From: Actinomyces capricornis
GTDB lineage: Bacteria; Actinomycetota; Actinomycetes; Actinomycetales; Actinomycetaceae
NCBI RefSeq assembly: GCF_019974135.1
Contig: NZ_AP025017.1
Span: forward strand, 558,001-622,000
Length of the DNA stretch: 64,000 nucleotides
Direction: 5' to 3'
In this document: positions 23,668 through 32,263 of the stretch, in pieces
Numbering within the stretch: position 1 is the first letter of the stretch
Layout of the letters: every line of letters starts with the position of its first letter
Notes under the pieces: generated by a model
Told to the model about the DNA's origin: nothing
The model's input: the letters and a program-made list of their open reading frames with translations, nothing else
The model's database searches: none
Position numbers and translations under genes: made by a program

Positions 23668-26600
23668 GGATCCACTCCCTGACCATGAGCGGTATCGGGC
23701 CCTACGCGGGGACCGAGACCATCGACTTCGATGCCTTCGGCGACTGCGGACGCTTCCTGCTGACCGGCCCCACCGGCTCGGGCAAGACCACCATCATCGA
23801 CGCCATCGTCTTCGCCCTCTACGGGGACGTCGCCGACTCCTCGGACTCCTCGAAGGACCGGATGCGCTCGACCCTGGTGGGCCCCGAGGCGGACAGCTGC
23901 GTCGAGCTGGTCTTCTCCACCACTGCGGGCATCCACCGGGTGCGGCGCACCCCCACCTATGAGCGGGCCAAGCGGCGCGGGCAGGGCACCACCATCCAGC
24001 ACGGGAGCGTCAAGCTCTGGCGCCTGTCCGCCGTCGGCGGGGAGGCGCTGGGCGAGCCCATCATCCGGGTGGGTGAGGCCGACGCCGAGATCGCGCGCCT
24101 CATCGGGCTCAGCCGCGAGCAGTTCACCCAGACCGTAGTCCTGCCCCAGGGCAAGTTCGCCCGCTTCCTGCGGGCCGACTCCACCCAGCGCCAGGGCCTG
24201 CTCAAGGACGTCTTCGGCACCGGCATCTACGACGCCATCCAGGACCAGCTCGCCCAATCCTCCCGGGCGGGATCGGCAGCCGTGGAGCAGGCCGCCGGCA
24301 CCCTGCGCTCCCAGGCGCGATCCCTGGCCCACGAGCCCCTCCTGGCCCCACAGCCCGCATCGGGACCACAGTCGGAGCAGGATCCCGAGCAGGATCCACT
24401 GACCGAGCCCGATCCGCAGGTGGTGCTGGGCCCATCAGAGTGCCTGGGCCAGCGCCTGGAGGCGGCCACCGCGCCCGGGGCCCCCGACCTCCAGGCCCTG
24501 CGGGCGATCACCGGGCGGGCCCGCCGGCTCTCGACCCAGAAGGTCAAGCAGGCCGAGGATCGGGCGGTGCAGGCCGCCGCAGGTGTGGCACAGGCGCGCC
24601 TGGCCCGGGAGGGGGCCCGCAGCCTGCACGAGCGCCTGGAGCGGCGCCACCAGCTCCTGGCCGAGCAGCAGGCCCTGGAGGAGCACGCCCAGGAACACGC
24701 CCGGGAGGCCGAGCGCCTGCGCGACGCCGAGCGGGCCGCGCGCCTGGCACCCTCCCTGCGCGCCTCTGAGGCCGCACGAGACCGTGCCCTGAGCGCCGTC
24801 GACGGCCTGGCGGGCCTGACCACCGCCGCCCCGGGCAGCCCGCAGGCCACCGACGCCCCAGGCCCCAGGACTGCGGACCCGGCCCACGCCCAGACCCGGC
24901 CGGAGGCATCACTGGAGGCGCAGTGGCAGGCGCAGTGGCAGGCGCAGCAGGAGGCGCATGAGGAGCTCCTGAGGCTCGCCACCCCGCCCGCAGAGCAGCT
25001 CCAGCGCCGACTGGAGGCGATGGAGGCCACCGCGGCGGGCACCGACGGGCCGGACGCCCCACAGGACGCCGCCACGGGGCCCGACGTCGGCCCCCGCAAC
25101 AACGCCCAGCACGACGACGCCCAGCGGGAAAGCGGTCGAGACGGGGCCGATGAGCAGGCCGCCGCGCAGACGGCCCCTGGAGCCGCTGCGCCGGGCAGGA
25201 TGCCGGGCACCACGGTGAGCACCCGGGGCCTCGATGAGCGCGCCCATCGGCTGCGGGCCCAGCACGGCGGGCTGGAGGAGGTCCTGGCCCAGGAGTCCGG
25301 GCTGGAGGGGCGGGCTCGGCAGCTGGAGGCCCGGAAGGAGGAGTTGGAGCGCACCGCACAGGAGCAGGAGGCCCAGGATGAGGCCCTGGCCCGGCGACCC
25401 GAGGAGCGCGCCACGCTGGCCGGCAGCCTGGAGGCCGCGCGTGCCGCCCAGGAGCGCCTGCCCGGCCTGGAGGCTGAGCACCACCGGGCCGACGAGCAGC
25501 ACCGGGCCGCCACCACCGCCCAGGAGCTCACCGTCGAGCTCACCGAGCATGAGGATCGACTGGCCCAGGCGGTGGCCACCGCGACCCGGGCCGCCGAGGA
25601 GGTCACCCGCACCCGGATGCGCTGGATCTCCTCGCAGGCCGGGGCCCTGGCCGGGGAGCTGCTGGAGGGCGAGCCCTGCCCCGTCTGCGGCTCCACCGAC
25701 CACCCCGAGCCCGCGGCCCAGCCCGCCCAGGGTGCCAGCCGGACGCAGGTGGAGGCGGCCGAGCGCGCACAGCACCAGGCCGATGAGGCGCTCAGCAGCG
25801 CCCGCCAGGAGCGCGACTCCTGCCGCAGCCGATACCAGGAGGCCCTGCGCTCCAGTGGGGGCCTCGCCGTCGAGCACAGCGCCCTGGCCCTCCAGCAGGC
25901 GGCCACCGCCCTGCGCGCCGCACGGGACGAGGCCCAGCAGGTCCCGGCCCTGACCCAGCGCCTGGAGGACTTCGACACCGCCACCGAGCAACTGCGCCAG
26001 GACCACGAGCGGGCGCGCTCCGCACTGGCCGTCTCGCACAGCCGCCTGGAGGCCGAGCGCGACCGGCTGGCCGAGGACCGCCGGCGCTGCGAGCAGGCCC
26101 GGGGCCCATGGCCCACCGTCGCCGCCCGGGCCGGCGCACTGCTGGACCAGGCCCGCCAGGCCGAGGAGGCCTCGCGGGCCATCAGTGCCGCCGCCACCGC
26201 GCTCGACGCCCTCCAGGAGGCCCGGGAGAACCTGGCCCGCACCCTGGCGGAGGAGGGCTTCACCAGCGCCGTGCAGGCCCAGGAGTGCGCCATGGACGCC
26301 GCCTCGCGCGAGGTTCTGTCCCAGCGGGTCCAGGAGGCGCGCACCACCCGGCTCAGGGTGGCTCAGGCGCTGGCGGACCCGCAGATCGCCTCCTTGAGCG
26401 GGCAGGAGGAGGATGCCCTGGAGCAGGCCGACCAGGCCCTGGCCGGAGCCGAGGCCGCGCATGAGGCCGCGGCCGCGCAGCAGGCCCGCGCCGCCGAGGC
26501 CCACGCCCACCTGGAGCGGACCTGCGCCGGGGTGGAGGAGGCCGCCTCGGCCTACGAGGAGGCGGTCGGGGCCAGCGCGCCACTGCTGCGGGTCGCGGCC

Positions 26601-27122
26601 CTGGCCCGCGGGGACAACAGTGCGGGCACCACCCTGGCCACCTGGGTGCTCCAGGCCCGCTTCGAGGAGGTGCTCGTCTTCGCCAATGAGCGCCTGTCCC
26701 AGATGTCCTCCGGGCGCTACGAGCTCATCCGCACCGACGATGAATCCGGTTCGCGGTCCCGCCGCAAGGGCCTGGGGCTGGCGGTCATCGACCACCTGGG
26801 GGCCGAGCACCGGCGCGACCCCAAGACCCTCTCGGGCGGGGAGACCTTCTACGTCTCCCTGTCCCTCGCCCTGGCCCTGGCCGACGTCGTCTCCGCAGAG
26901 TCGGGGGGCGTCAGCCTGGACACGCTGTTCATCGACGAGGGCTTCGGCAGCCTGGACCCCGAGACCCTCCAAGTCGTCATGACCGAGATCGAGCGCCTGC
27001 GGGCCGGGGGCCGCAGCGTCGGCATCGTCTCCCACGTCGAGGAGCTCAAGAACCAGATCCTCGACCAGATCCGCATCCGACGCTCACCCGCCGGAGGCTC
27101 CACCCTGGCGGTCACCACCTGA
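23664..27122 (+). CDS. sbcC: exonuclease subunit SbcC (Rad50-type SMC ATPase)
   Basis: A 1152-residue SMC-like ATPase that clamps DNA for SbcD. Walker A (GPTGSGKTTIIDAIVFALYG) is near the N-terminus. Long Gln/Glu/Ala/Arg-rich coiled coils run from about residue 180 to 1000, interrupted by the zinc hook GEPCPVCGSTDHPEP at about residues 669-683. The C-terminal ATPase half has the signature LSGGETFYVSLSLALAL and Walker B (LDTLFIDEGFGSLDPE). The GTG start overlaps the sbcD stop. Length is normal for the family. One low-complexity insert (about 380-520, rich in Ala, Gln, Gly and Asp) lies within the first coiled coil. Confidence 0.95.
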   Translation: MRIHSLTMSGIGPYAGTETIDFDAFGDCGRFLLTGPTGSGKTTIIDAIVFALYGDVADSSDSSKDRMRSTLVGPEADSCVELVFSTTAGIHRVRRTPTYERAKRRGQGTTIQHGSVKLWRLSAVGGEALGEPIIRVGEADAEIARLIGLSREQFTQTVVLPQGKFARFLRADSTQRQGLLKDVFGTGIYDAIQDQLAQSSRAGSAAVEQAAGTLRSQARSLAHEPLLAPQPASGPQSEQDPEQDPLTEPDPQVVLGPSECLGQRLEAATAPGAPDLQALRAITGRARRLSTQKVKQAEDRAVQAAAGVAQARLAREGARSLHERLERRHQLLAEQQALEEHAQEHAREAERLRDAERAARLAPSLRASEAARDRALSAVDGLAGLTTAAPGSPQATDAPGPRTADPAHAQTRPEASLEAQWQAQWQAQQEAHEELLRLATPPAEQLQRRLEAMEATAAGTDGPDAPQDAATGPDVGPRNNAQHDDAQRESGRDGADEQAAAQTAPGAAAPGRMPGTTVSTRGLDERAHRLRAQHGGLEEVLAQESGLEGRARQLEARKEELERTAQEQEAQDEALARRPEERATLAGSLEAARAAQERLPGLEAEHHRADEQHRAATTAQELTVELTEHEDRLAQAVATATRAAEEVTRTRMRWISSQAGALAGELLEGEPCPVCGSTDHPEPAAQPAQGASRTQVEAAERAQHQADEALSSARQERDSCRSRYQEALRSSGGLAVEHSALALQQAATALRAARDEAQQVPALTQRLEDFDTATEQLRQDHERARSALAVSHSRLEAERDRLAEDRRRCEQARGPWPTVAARAGALLDQARQAEEASRAISAAATALDALQEARENLARTLAEEGFTSAVQAQECAMDAASREVLSQRVQEARTTRLRVAQALADPQIASLSGQEEDALEQADQALAGAEAAHEAAAAQQARAAEAHAHLERTCAGVEEAASAYEEAVGASAPLLRVAALARGDNSAGTTLATWVLQARFEEVLVFANERLSQMSSGRYELIRTDDESGSRSRRKGLGLAVIDHLGAEHRRDPKTLSGGETFYVSLSLALALADVVSAESGGVSLDTLFIDEGFGSLDPETLQVVMTEIERLRAGGRSVGIVSHVEELKNQILDQIRIRRSPAGGSTLAVTT

Positions 27123-27157
27123 GATCCCGGCGCAGGCACCGCCCATCGGGTCGGTGC

Positions 27158-27628
27158 TCAGACCCCGAGCTCGTCGGCCAGCGAATCGCACTCCACCACG
27201 TCGTACCACAGCAGATCGGCGTCGGCGGCGCGCTCGAAGGCCTCCTCGTCACCCACCCGGGCCAGGGCGACATCCGCCTGCGCCCCGGCCTCGTCGACCA
27301 GGACCGCCGCCACATCCTCCCAGGGCACCGGGGCCTCCACCATGACACTGCCCGGCAGGACCTCCTCGGTGACGGCCAGCTCGCGCACCACCTGGGGGTC
27401 CACATCCGCCGCAATGACCACGCGGCGATCGGGCAGGCCCTGGGCCCCGGGCTCGGCCAGCAGCAGCACCGAGGCGTCGGCGGCGCACAGGGAGGCGGAG
27501 ACCTCCAGGCCCTCCTCATCCTCATCCGGCAGCGCCTGCGCCAAGGCGGGGGTCGCGGCGTGAGCGGCCCTGGCAGAGATGACTTCGGCCCTCAGATCGG
27601 CGGCCGTGGCGGGCAGGTAGATGCGCAT
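27158..27628 (-). CDS. conserved actinobacterial protein, DUF6912-like
   Basis: A 156-residue soluble acidic protein. The N-terminus MRIYLPATAADLRAEV and the middle RRVVIAADVDPQVVRE resemble a family found widely in actinobacteria (I believe DUF6912), whose function is unknown. The ATG at 27628 fits the family start; the frame upstream is without content. CAGACT lies 6 nt upstream of the ATG, so it is probably leaderless. It converges on sbcC with a 35-bp gap. Confidence 0.65.
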   Translation of the reverse strand: MRIYLPATAADLRAEVISARAAHAATPALAQALPDEDEEGLEVSASLCAADASVLLLAEPGAQGLPDRRVVIAADVDPQVVRELAVTEEVLPGSVMVEAPVPWEDVAAVLVDEAGAQADVALARVGDEEAFERAADADLLWYDVVECDSLADELGV

Positions 27629-27734
27629 GGGACCAGTCTGCCCGATCCTGCCCGCGCCAGGCTCCCCCACGCGCCCCGAGCCCACCGCCCGAGGATCCGG
27701 GGCGGCCAGGAGCACCGGACCGGCCCGGGGCGGC

Positions 27735-28040
27735 GCGATAGGGCGTCACTTCGCGACAGAGGCGTCACTTCGCGGAATGGACGTACCTTGTAGATGTCGC
27801 CCATTCCGCCAAGTGACGCCCATTCCGCCAAGTGACGCCCACCATGCAGACCCACCACCGTCCCGACCCCCTCGGGCCTCCCGAAGCACACGACTCTCCC
27901 GGCTCCCCCGACCCTTCCAAGCCCCTGGCGCTCCTGGTGCACCACCACCAGCCCCACCCCCACCAACGGCGCCCGGACGGCACAGAGCCAGCACCCACGC
28001 CCCGGGCCGCCCCGAACCAGAAAGGGCACCGGGAGCACCG
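27735..28040 (-). repeat. dispersed nested-palindrome repeat, copy A
   Basis: About 306 bp that clearly align with 62374-62664 over their whole length (roughly 75-80 % identity by eye, a few small indels). The left part holds four half-units with the core TCACTTGGCGG: two in one orientation (27742-27760 and 27761-27780) and two inverted (27801-27820 and 27821-27839). The inner pair gives a 20-bp stem with one mismatch and a 20-nt loop in which CTTGTAGATGTCG is conserved with copy B. The right part is a C-rich tail ending near the stop of the CpaE-like gene. Both copies lie directly 3' of a minus-strand gene in the same orientation, hence the minus assignment. Reading frames here are not conserved well enough to call a gene. 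Confidence 0.75.
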
Positions 28041-28065
28041 TCGACGACGTCGCGGGCACCAGCGC

Positions 28066-30357
28066 CTAGAAACCGCTCGCGCCTGACGCAGCACCCGGAT
28101 CCGGCGCATCGGCCCCCGACCCTCGGGCAGGGCGCAGCCACGGGGAAGGGCGCCGGCCTGATCTCCCCTCCGGCGCCGCAGCCCCGCCACCGGGCACTGA
28201 ACCGGTACCCGGACCGGGCACTGAACCCGGTGCTGACTCGCTGGACGCCGCATCGCCGGGCACGGCCACGCCGGCGGCACTGCCCCAGGCCCGAAGGTCA
28301 CCACGGCCATCGGCCCCGGGGACGCCCGGAGCACCGCCCTCTCCCGTCCGCGCGGCCCCGGCACCAGCGCTATCGGACGGGGCTCGTCCCGGCTCCCCCG
28401 CCGGTGCGGCCGGCCAATGGGCTGCCGGCCCCTCCAGCGTCGGTCCGGGTATCGCGCCCACCGGCATGCTCGAGGCCGCGTCGCAGGCGTGGGGGACCGC
28501 CAGCGGCCCGGGTGCCGGCGCCGTCGGTGCCGTGCCGTGCGGCCCCGGCGGCAGGGCCCGCCCGTCCTGCGGACCGGGTGGGCCTGCATGCTCCTCCGGC
28601 CGCTCACGCCCCGATCGGCGCAGTCCCTCGCCGCCGGATGCCCGGCCAGGCCCGCCTCCTCGCAGCCAGCCCTGACGCCTGGCCGGCGTCGTGCCGCGCC
28701 TCGGGGACGGCTCAGGACCGGGGCGCCCTGAGCGGCCCGGACGCCCTGATTCCGCGGCCCGCCGTCGCCTCCTCGACCCCCGGGGGCCGGCGGCAGCGGC
28801 CCGCGGGTCGAGGCGCTCGGCCAGGCTGACCAGCGCCTTGCCCAGGGCACTGCCCGGGGCGCCATCGACAATACTGCGGCCCTGAAGCAGGCAGCGGTCG
28901 GCGCAGGCCCCGTCCTCGGGCAGCAGGGCCACATCGGTCAGTCCGCCGAAACGGCCCAGGGCCTCCAGGATCGCCTGCTGGGGCGAGGGGCCGGCCGCCG
29001 AGGCCCGCACCCGGTTGACCACCACCTGGATGCGCCCGGCCGGGGCGGCCTCGGCGTCGAGATCCCCCAGGAGCTGGAGAAGACGGCGCACCCCGACCGG
29101 GTCGCCCGCCCCGACAATGACCACCACATCGGCATGCCGGACCAGGTCGAAGGCCACCGCGCCTCGCCCCGGCTCCAGCGTGAAGTCGTCCACGCCGTCG
29201 TCGATGGGCCCACCGGCCACATCCACCACCGTCCAGGCCGCCGCGGCCCGGCACTGCAGCCACACCTCCGTCATGGAGGCGGGGGGCAGTTCGCGCCACC
29301 GCCCCGAGCGGCCCAGCCCGCCCAGGAGGCGGACGCCCTCGCCGACGGGGGTGAGGAACCGGCTGAAGGCCTCGGCATCCAGTCGGCCGTGCGTGGCCAG
29401 GCGTGTGGCCCCCGCCAGGGCGGAGGAGTCGTCGGGCAGGCCCAGGAGCTGGACCAGGCAGGGGGCCTCGACGTCGGCGTCCACGAGGATCGAGCCGCCT
29501 CCCCGTCCCAGCGCCTGGGCCAGGGAGGCGGCCACGGTGGAGCGGCCCGGGGCGCCGTGCGGGCCCCACACCACGGCCAGGCGCCCCGGGTGCGCCTGCC
29601 TCCCGGCACCAGCCGGGGCCCCGGGATCACGCCCGGGAACCGCCCTGCCCTCCCGCGGCTCGCGTATCCGGGCCGGCCCGGTCCCGGTGCTCCATCCGGT
29701 GGGCGCACCCGGCTCCCCGGCTCCGGCCCCCGACCAATCCGTGCGCTCATCCCCGGGGGATCGGCTCCACAGGTCCTCCAGCCATGCGGTCTGCTGGGCG
29801 GGGCTCATCGCCTCGGGGGCCGCCTGCGGCCAGTCGCGCCATGAGTCCACCCCCGGCCCGGGATCCGCGCCGTCCCGGGGGCCTCCCGCGAGCGCGGCAT
29901 CGCCCGGCCTCCCGGGCCCACCCGCATCAGGCCCGCCCGCCGCTCCCGGTCCGCCTGCGCCGCCCAGGCCGCCCGTGCTGGGTGAGGCGGGACTCCCCCG
30001 GTGGGCGCTGCGGATGATCTCCTGCAGGGCTCGGCGGACGCGGCCCGCCTCGACCTGCCGGCTCTCGACCGGCCAGCCGCAGGAGCGCCACCGCTCCTGC
30101 GTCCCGTCCTCCACGAGCAGCAGTCCGCTGAGGCCCGCGCGGGTCAGGCGCTCCAGGACCGTGCGGTCGATCTCATCGAAGCCGGTGTCCAGGATCGCGA
30201 TGGAGGCCAGGCCGGCCAGCCCGGCCGAGAGCAGCTCGGGCAGGTCGGCGCAGCGCCGGACCACGCTCATGCCACTGCCGGGTTGGTTGACACTGCGCAG
30301 GATCTCGGCGTCGTCGCCGCTGAGGGCCAGCAGCACCCCGACGCTGGAGGTGGCCAT
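28066..30357 (-). CDS. CpaE/TadZ-like MinD-family ATPase with long disordered tail
   Basis: A 763-residue protein in three parts. Residues 1-110 resemble a receiver-like localisation domain (GVLLALSGDDAEILRSV, AILDTGFDEIDRTVLERL). After a Gly/Pro/Ala linker, the MinD/ParA-type ATPase spans about 255-510, with a deviant P-loop (GPHGAPGRSTVAASLAQAL, Arg in place of the catalytic Lys), the switch SILVDADVEAPCL and TVVDVAGG. About 250 Gly/Pro/Ala/Arg-rich residues follow. CpaE/TadZ proteins position Flp-type pilus machines, but no tadA, tadB or pilin gene is present here. The start shares one base with the stop of the SAF-domain gene (TGATG), so the two are co-translated. The Arg-type P-loop is usual in actinobacterial CpaE homologues. 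Confidence 0.75.
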   Translation of the reverse strand: MATSSVGVLLALSGDDAEILRSVNQPGSGMSVVRRCADLPELLSAGLAGLASIAILDTGFDEIDRTVLERLTRAGLSGLLLVEDGTQERWRSCGWPVESRQVEAGRVRRALQEIIRSAHRGSPASPSTGGLGGAGGPGAAGGPDAGGPGRPGDAALAGGPRDGADPGPGVDSWRDWPQAAPEAMSPAQQTAWLEDLWSRSPGDERTDWSGAGAGEPGAPTGWSTGTGPARIREPREGRAVPGRDPGAPAGAGRQAHPGRLAVVWGPHGAPGRSTVAASLAQALGRGGGSILVDADVEAPCLVQLLGLPDDSSALAGATRLATHGRLDAEAFSRFLTPVGEGVRLLGGLGRSGRWRELPPASMTEVWLQCRAAAAWTVVDVAGGPIDDGVDDFTLEPGRGAVAFDLVRHADVVVIVGAGDPVGVRRLLQLLGDLDAEAAPAGRIQVVVNRVRASAAGPSPQQAILEALGRFGGLTDVALLPEDGACADRCLLQGRSIVDGAPGSALGKALVSLAERLDPRAAAAGPRGSRRRRRAAESGRPGRSGRPGPEPSPRRGTTPARRQGWLRGGGPGRASGGEGLRRSGRERPEEHAGPPGPQDGRALPPGPHGTAPTAPAPGPLAVPHACDAASSMPVGAIPGPTLEGPAAHWPAAPAGEPGRAPSDSAGAGAARTGEGGAPGVPGADGRGDLRAWGSAAGVAVPGDAASSESAPGSVPGPGTGSVPGGGAAAPEGRSGRRPSPWLRPARGSGADAPDPGAASGASGF

Positions 30358-31013
30358 CAGGGGGTCTCCTGGCCGGTGGGCACCAGGACCAGGGAGCCCT
30401 CACGGGCGACGGCGCTGAGGACCGAGCCCACCTCGCCCTCGGGCACGCGCACCTCCACGCTGGTGCCCGAACCGCCCAGCAGGCCCGCCCCGGCCTCGCC
30501 GATCCTGGCCACGATGAGGCCCTGGGCCACCAGAGTGGCGCCCTGCTGCTGTGTGGCGACCACCTGCTGGTCGGGCAGGAGCCACAGGTCCACATAGTCC
30601 CCCGGGGCGGTGGCTGCCGGCAGGCCGGAGGAGAGGTCGAGCACCACGGTGCGCGAGGTGAGGTCCTGGGCGCTGCCGACGGCGGCGCTGGGCAGCAACT
30701 CCCCGGCGGACAGGGACCTGGTGGCCACGGCGTCCTGGGGCAGGCTGCCGGCCTCGAGGTAGGCGCCGGTGCCCGGGTGGGAGTCGACCAGGGTGAGCAC
30801 CCCCTCCGCCCTGAGGTCGGCGCCCGGGGCGACGTCCTGGGTCAGGACGTAGACCTGGGTGGTCTCGGCGGCGGCGTCGACGGCCCAGGAGCCCAGGGCG
30901 ACGGCGGCCCCCACCAGTGCGATGCCCCCGGCCAGGCGGGGGTCCTTCCAGGTGGGCCGGCGCCAGCGGGCGGGGGCGGTGCGCGTGGGAGAGGCGCTGC
31001 GGGATGCTGTCAC
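30357..31013 (-). CDS. SAF-domain (CpaB-like) membrane-anchored protein
   Basis: A 218-residue protein with an Arg-rich cytoplasmic start, one membrane segment (LAGGIALVGAAVALGSWAV) and an extracytoplasmic SAF domain (about residues 50-120, including VYVLTQDVAPGADLRAEGVL and AVATRSLSAGELL). Such proteins belong to the CpaB/FlgA group associated with Flp pili or with antifreeze-like carbohydrate binding. GTG at 31013 has AAGGAGG 7 nt upstream. It forms an operon with the CpaE-like ATPase and is divergent from a small HTH gene. Confidence 0.78.
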   Translation of the reverse strand: MTASRSASPTRTAPARWRRPTWKDPRLAGGIALVGAAVALGSWAVDAAAETTQVYVLTQDVAPGADLRAEGVLTLVDSHPGTGAYLEAGSLPQDAVATRSLSAGELLPSAAVGSAQDLTSRTVVLDLSSGLPAATAPGDYVDLWLLPDQQVVATQQQGATLVAQGLIVARIGEAGAGLLGGSGTSVEVRVPEGEVGSVLSAVAREGSLVLVPTGQETP

Positions 31014-31068
31014 GGGGATCCTCCTTGATCACCACAGATCATGCTCCATATGTCTTGGGGAAACAAGG

Positions 31069-31077
31069 TTATCCACA
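31069..31077 (+). promoter_or_regulatory. consensus DnaA box
   Basis: TTATCCACA matches the DnaA-box consensus at all nine positions and lies between the divergent SAF-domain and HTH genes, in a low-GC promoter stretch. It is the only one I noticed in the window, so it does not suggest an origin; regulation by DnaA or chance are the alternatives. Confidence 0.4.
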
Positions 31078-31126
31078 CATGCTTTTAGCAATGGCGCATC
31101 CGTGGCCGGGATGGGATCATCGTGCT

Positions 31127-31348
31127 ATGGCCTCACGATTTCTTACCATCGCCGACGTCTCCGAGCAGCTCCAGCTCTCAGCCCAGGCCGTGCGCGCCCT
31201 CATCCGCTCCGGGGATCTTCCCGCTATCCAGGTGGGGGCGCGCAAGCTGTGGCGGATCGAGGACCAGGCCCTGGAGGAGTACATCCAGCGCCAACTGGCC
31301 TCGACTCGCGCCATGGTGGCCGCAGGGCACCTGGACGACGAGGACTGA
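31127..31348 (+). CDS. small excisionase/BldC-type helix-turn-helix protein
   Basis: A 73-residue DNA-binding protein with a single MerR-like HTH_17 domain: FLTIADVSEQLQLSAQAVRA, followed by LIRSGDLPAIQVGARKLWRI and a C-terminal helix plus acidic tail. In size and form it resembles BldC and phage excisionases. In actinobacteria such genes often sit beside SAF and CpaE-like genes and may regulate them. The ATG at 31127 fits this domain start; GATCAT lies 6 nt upstream, consistent with a leaderless transcript. Confidence 0.78.
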   Translation: MASRFLTIADVSEQLQLSAQAVRALIRSGDLPAIQVGARKLWRIEDQALEEYIQRQLASTRAMVAAGHLDDED

Positions 31349-31498
31349 CGCCTCCGGCACCCGCCTGCGGGCGGGCGCTGCCAGCGGTCCGACCAGAAGC
31401 ACATGACGCAGCGCGACCCGCTGCGGCGGGGCCCGCGTGCTGAGGGAGGGGCTGGGGCGAGGTCGGCCAGCACGTGGGTCGGCGGGCGCCGGGGCTCC

Positions 31499-32062
31499 TC
31501 AGCGGCTGCGCAGGACCTCGACGGCGCCCAGGACGACACTGGTCACCGCGCCGGCCGGACGGTGGGCGGGCCCACCCAGGGGCGCGCGGGCCGCGCGCGG
31601 GCCGCCCTCGGCGTCGAGCACCACATCGAGATGGTCGGCCCCCACGCGCACGATCCTTCCCACCACGTCTCCCGAGGCCAGGACGAGGCGGACCCGCGCC
31701 CCGCGCCGCGCGATCTCCCGGAGCAGGGATCCCAGGGCGGGGCGATGGCGGGAGGAGGAGGGTACGGGGCCGGGCAGGGGCAGGAGGGTGGCGATGGCTG
31801 CGGTGGGCACGATGGCCTGTATCCCCGAGCCCTCGTCGATGAGCAGGTAGGAGGGGTGGACCCGCACCACCGTCCCCTGGACGGGCAGACCGCTGCGGGT
31901 CCACAGGTGCAGCGGCCTGCCGATGGCGCCGCGGAGGCGGTCGATGAGGGCCACCGAGGCGACCTCGGCCTCGGCCATCTCGGCGCTGTGCGCCGCCAGC
32001 TCCGCCCGCCGCTCGGCCTCGAAGCGGCTCTCAAGGTCGGCCAGTAGCGCATCCCAATCCAC
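31499..32062 (-). CDS. actinobacterial protein of unknown function
   Basis: About 187 residues. The N-terminal part is a predicted coiled coil (LADLESRFEAERRAELAAHS), followed by a beta-rich region with two similar segments (LPVQGTVVRVHPSYLLIDEG and SGDVVGRIVRVGADHLDVV), which look like repeated small beta-barrel modules. No membrane segment or catalytic motif is visible. A GTG at 32062 (VDWDALL) was chosen because the upstream frame is unlike protein. Its place between a CpaE/SAF/HTH group and a LysM gene is common to several actinobacteria, in my recollection, but I cannot assign a function. Confidence 0.6.
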   Translation of the reverse strand: MDWDALLADLESRFEAERRAELAAHSAEMAEAEVASVALIDRLRGAIGRPLHLWTRSGLPVQGTVVRVHPSYLLIDEGSGIQAIVPTAAIATLLPLPGPVPSSSRHRPALGSLLREIARRGARVRLVLASGDVVGRIVRVGADHLDVVLDAEGGPRAARAPLGGPAHRPAGAVTSVVLGAVEVLRSR

Positions 32063-32207
32063 CGCCCAAGCCCACCACAGGCGCCGTGGCGCTCCAAACC
32101 GGCGCCGGAGGGCCTCGGCGCGGCTCGAGCATGGCATGACGCCAACCACAGGCCACCGCCGGCCGCACCCCGGCCCCTGCGCCCCCGGGAGAAGTCTCAT
32201 CGAACAG

Positions 32208-32236
32208 TTGACAGGCAACCCTCCTTGATGTACACC
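32208..32236 (+). promoter_or_regulatory. promoter of the LysM protein gene
   Basis: TTGACA (32208-32213), a 17-nt spacer and TACACC (32231-32236) form a promoter with a perfect -35. The start of transcription would be about 32243, near 20-40 nt before the possible translation starts at 32264 and 32282. Confidence 0.55.
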
Positions 32237-32263
32237 TAATAACATCAAACATCATCAACGACG

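Noticed and set aside
27158-27715. Longer version of the DUF6912-like gene starting at 27715
   Set aside because: The extra 29 residues are Pro/Gly/Arg-rich without family similarity, and the ATG at 27628 has a leaderless promoter signature.
27592-28059. Open frames through repeat copy A and copy B that give similar peptides (for example WASLGG and RPF.Q/EVT segments)
   Set aside because: Similarity appears in several frames at once, substitutions are not synonymous and the stems explain the conservation; it looks like DNA-level, not protein-level, constraint.
31069-31077. Replication origin
   Set aside because: Only one DnaA box was noticed and no dnaA, dnaN or AT-rich unwinding region is present.
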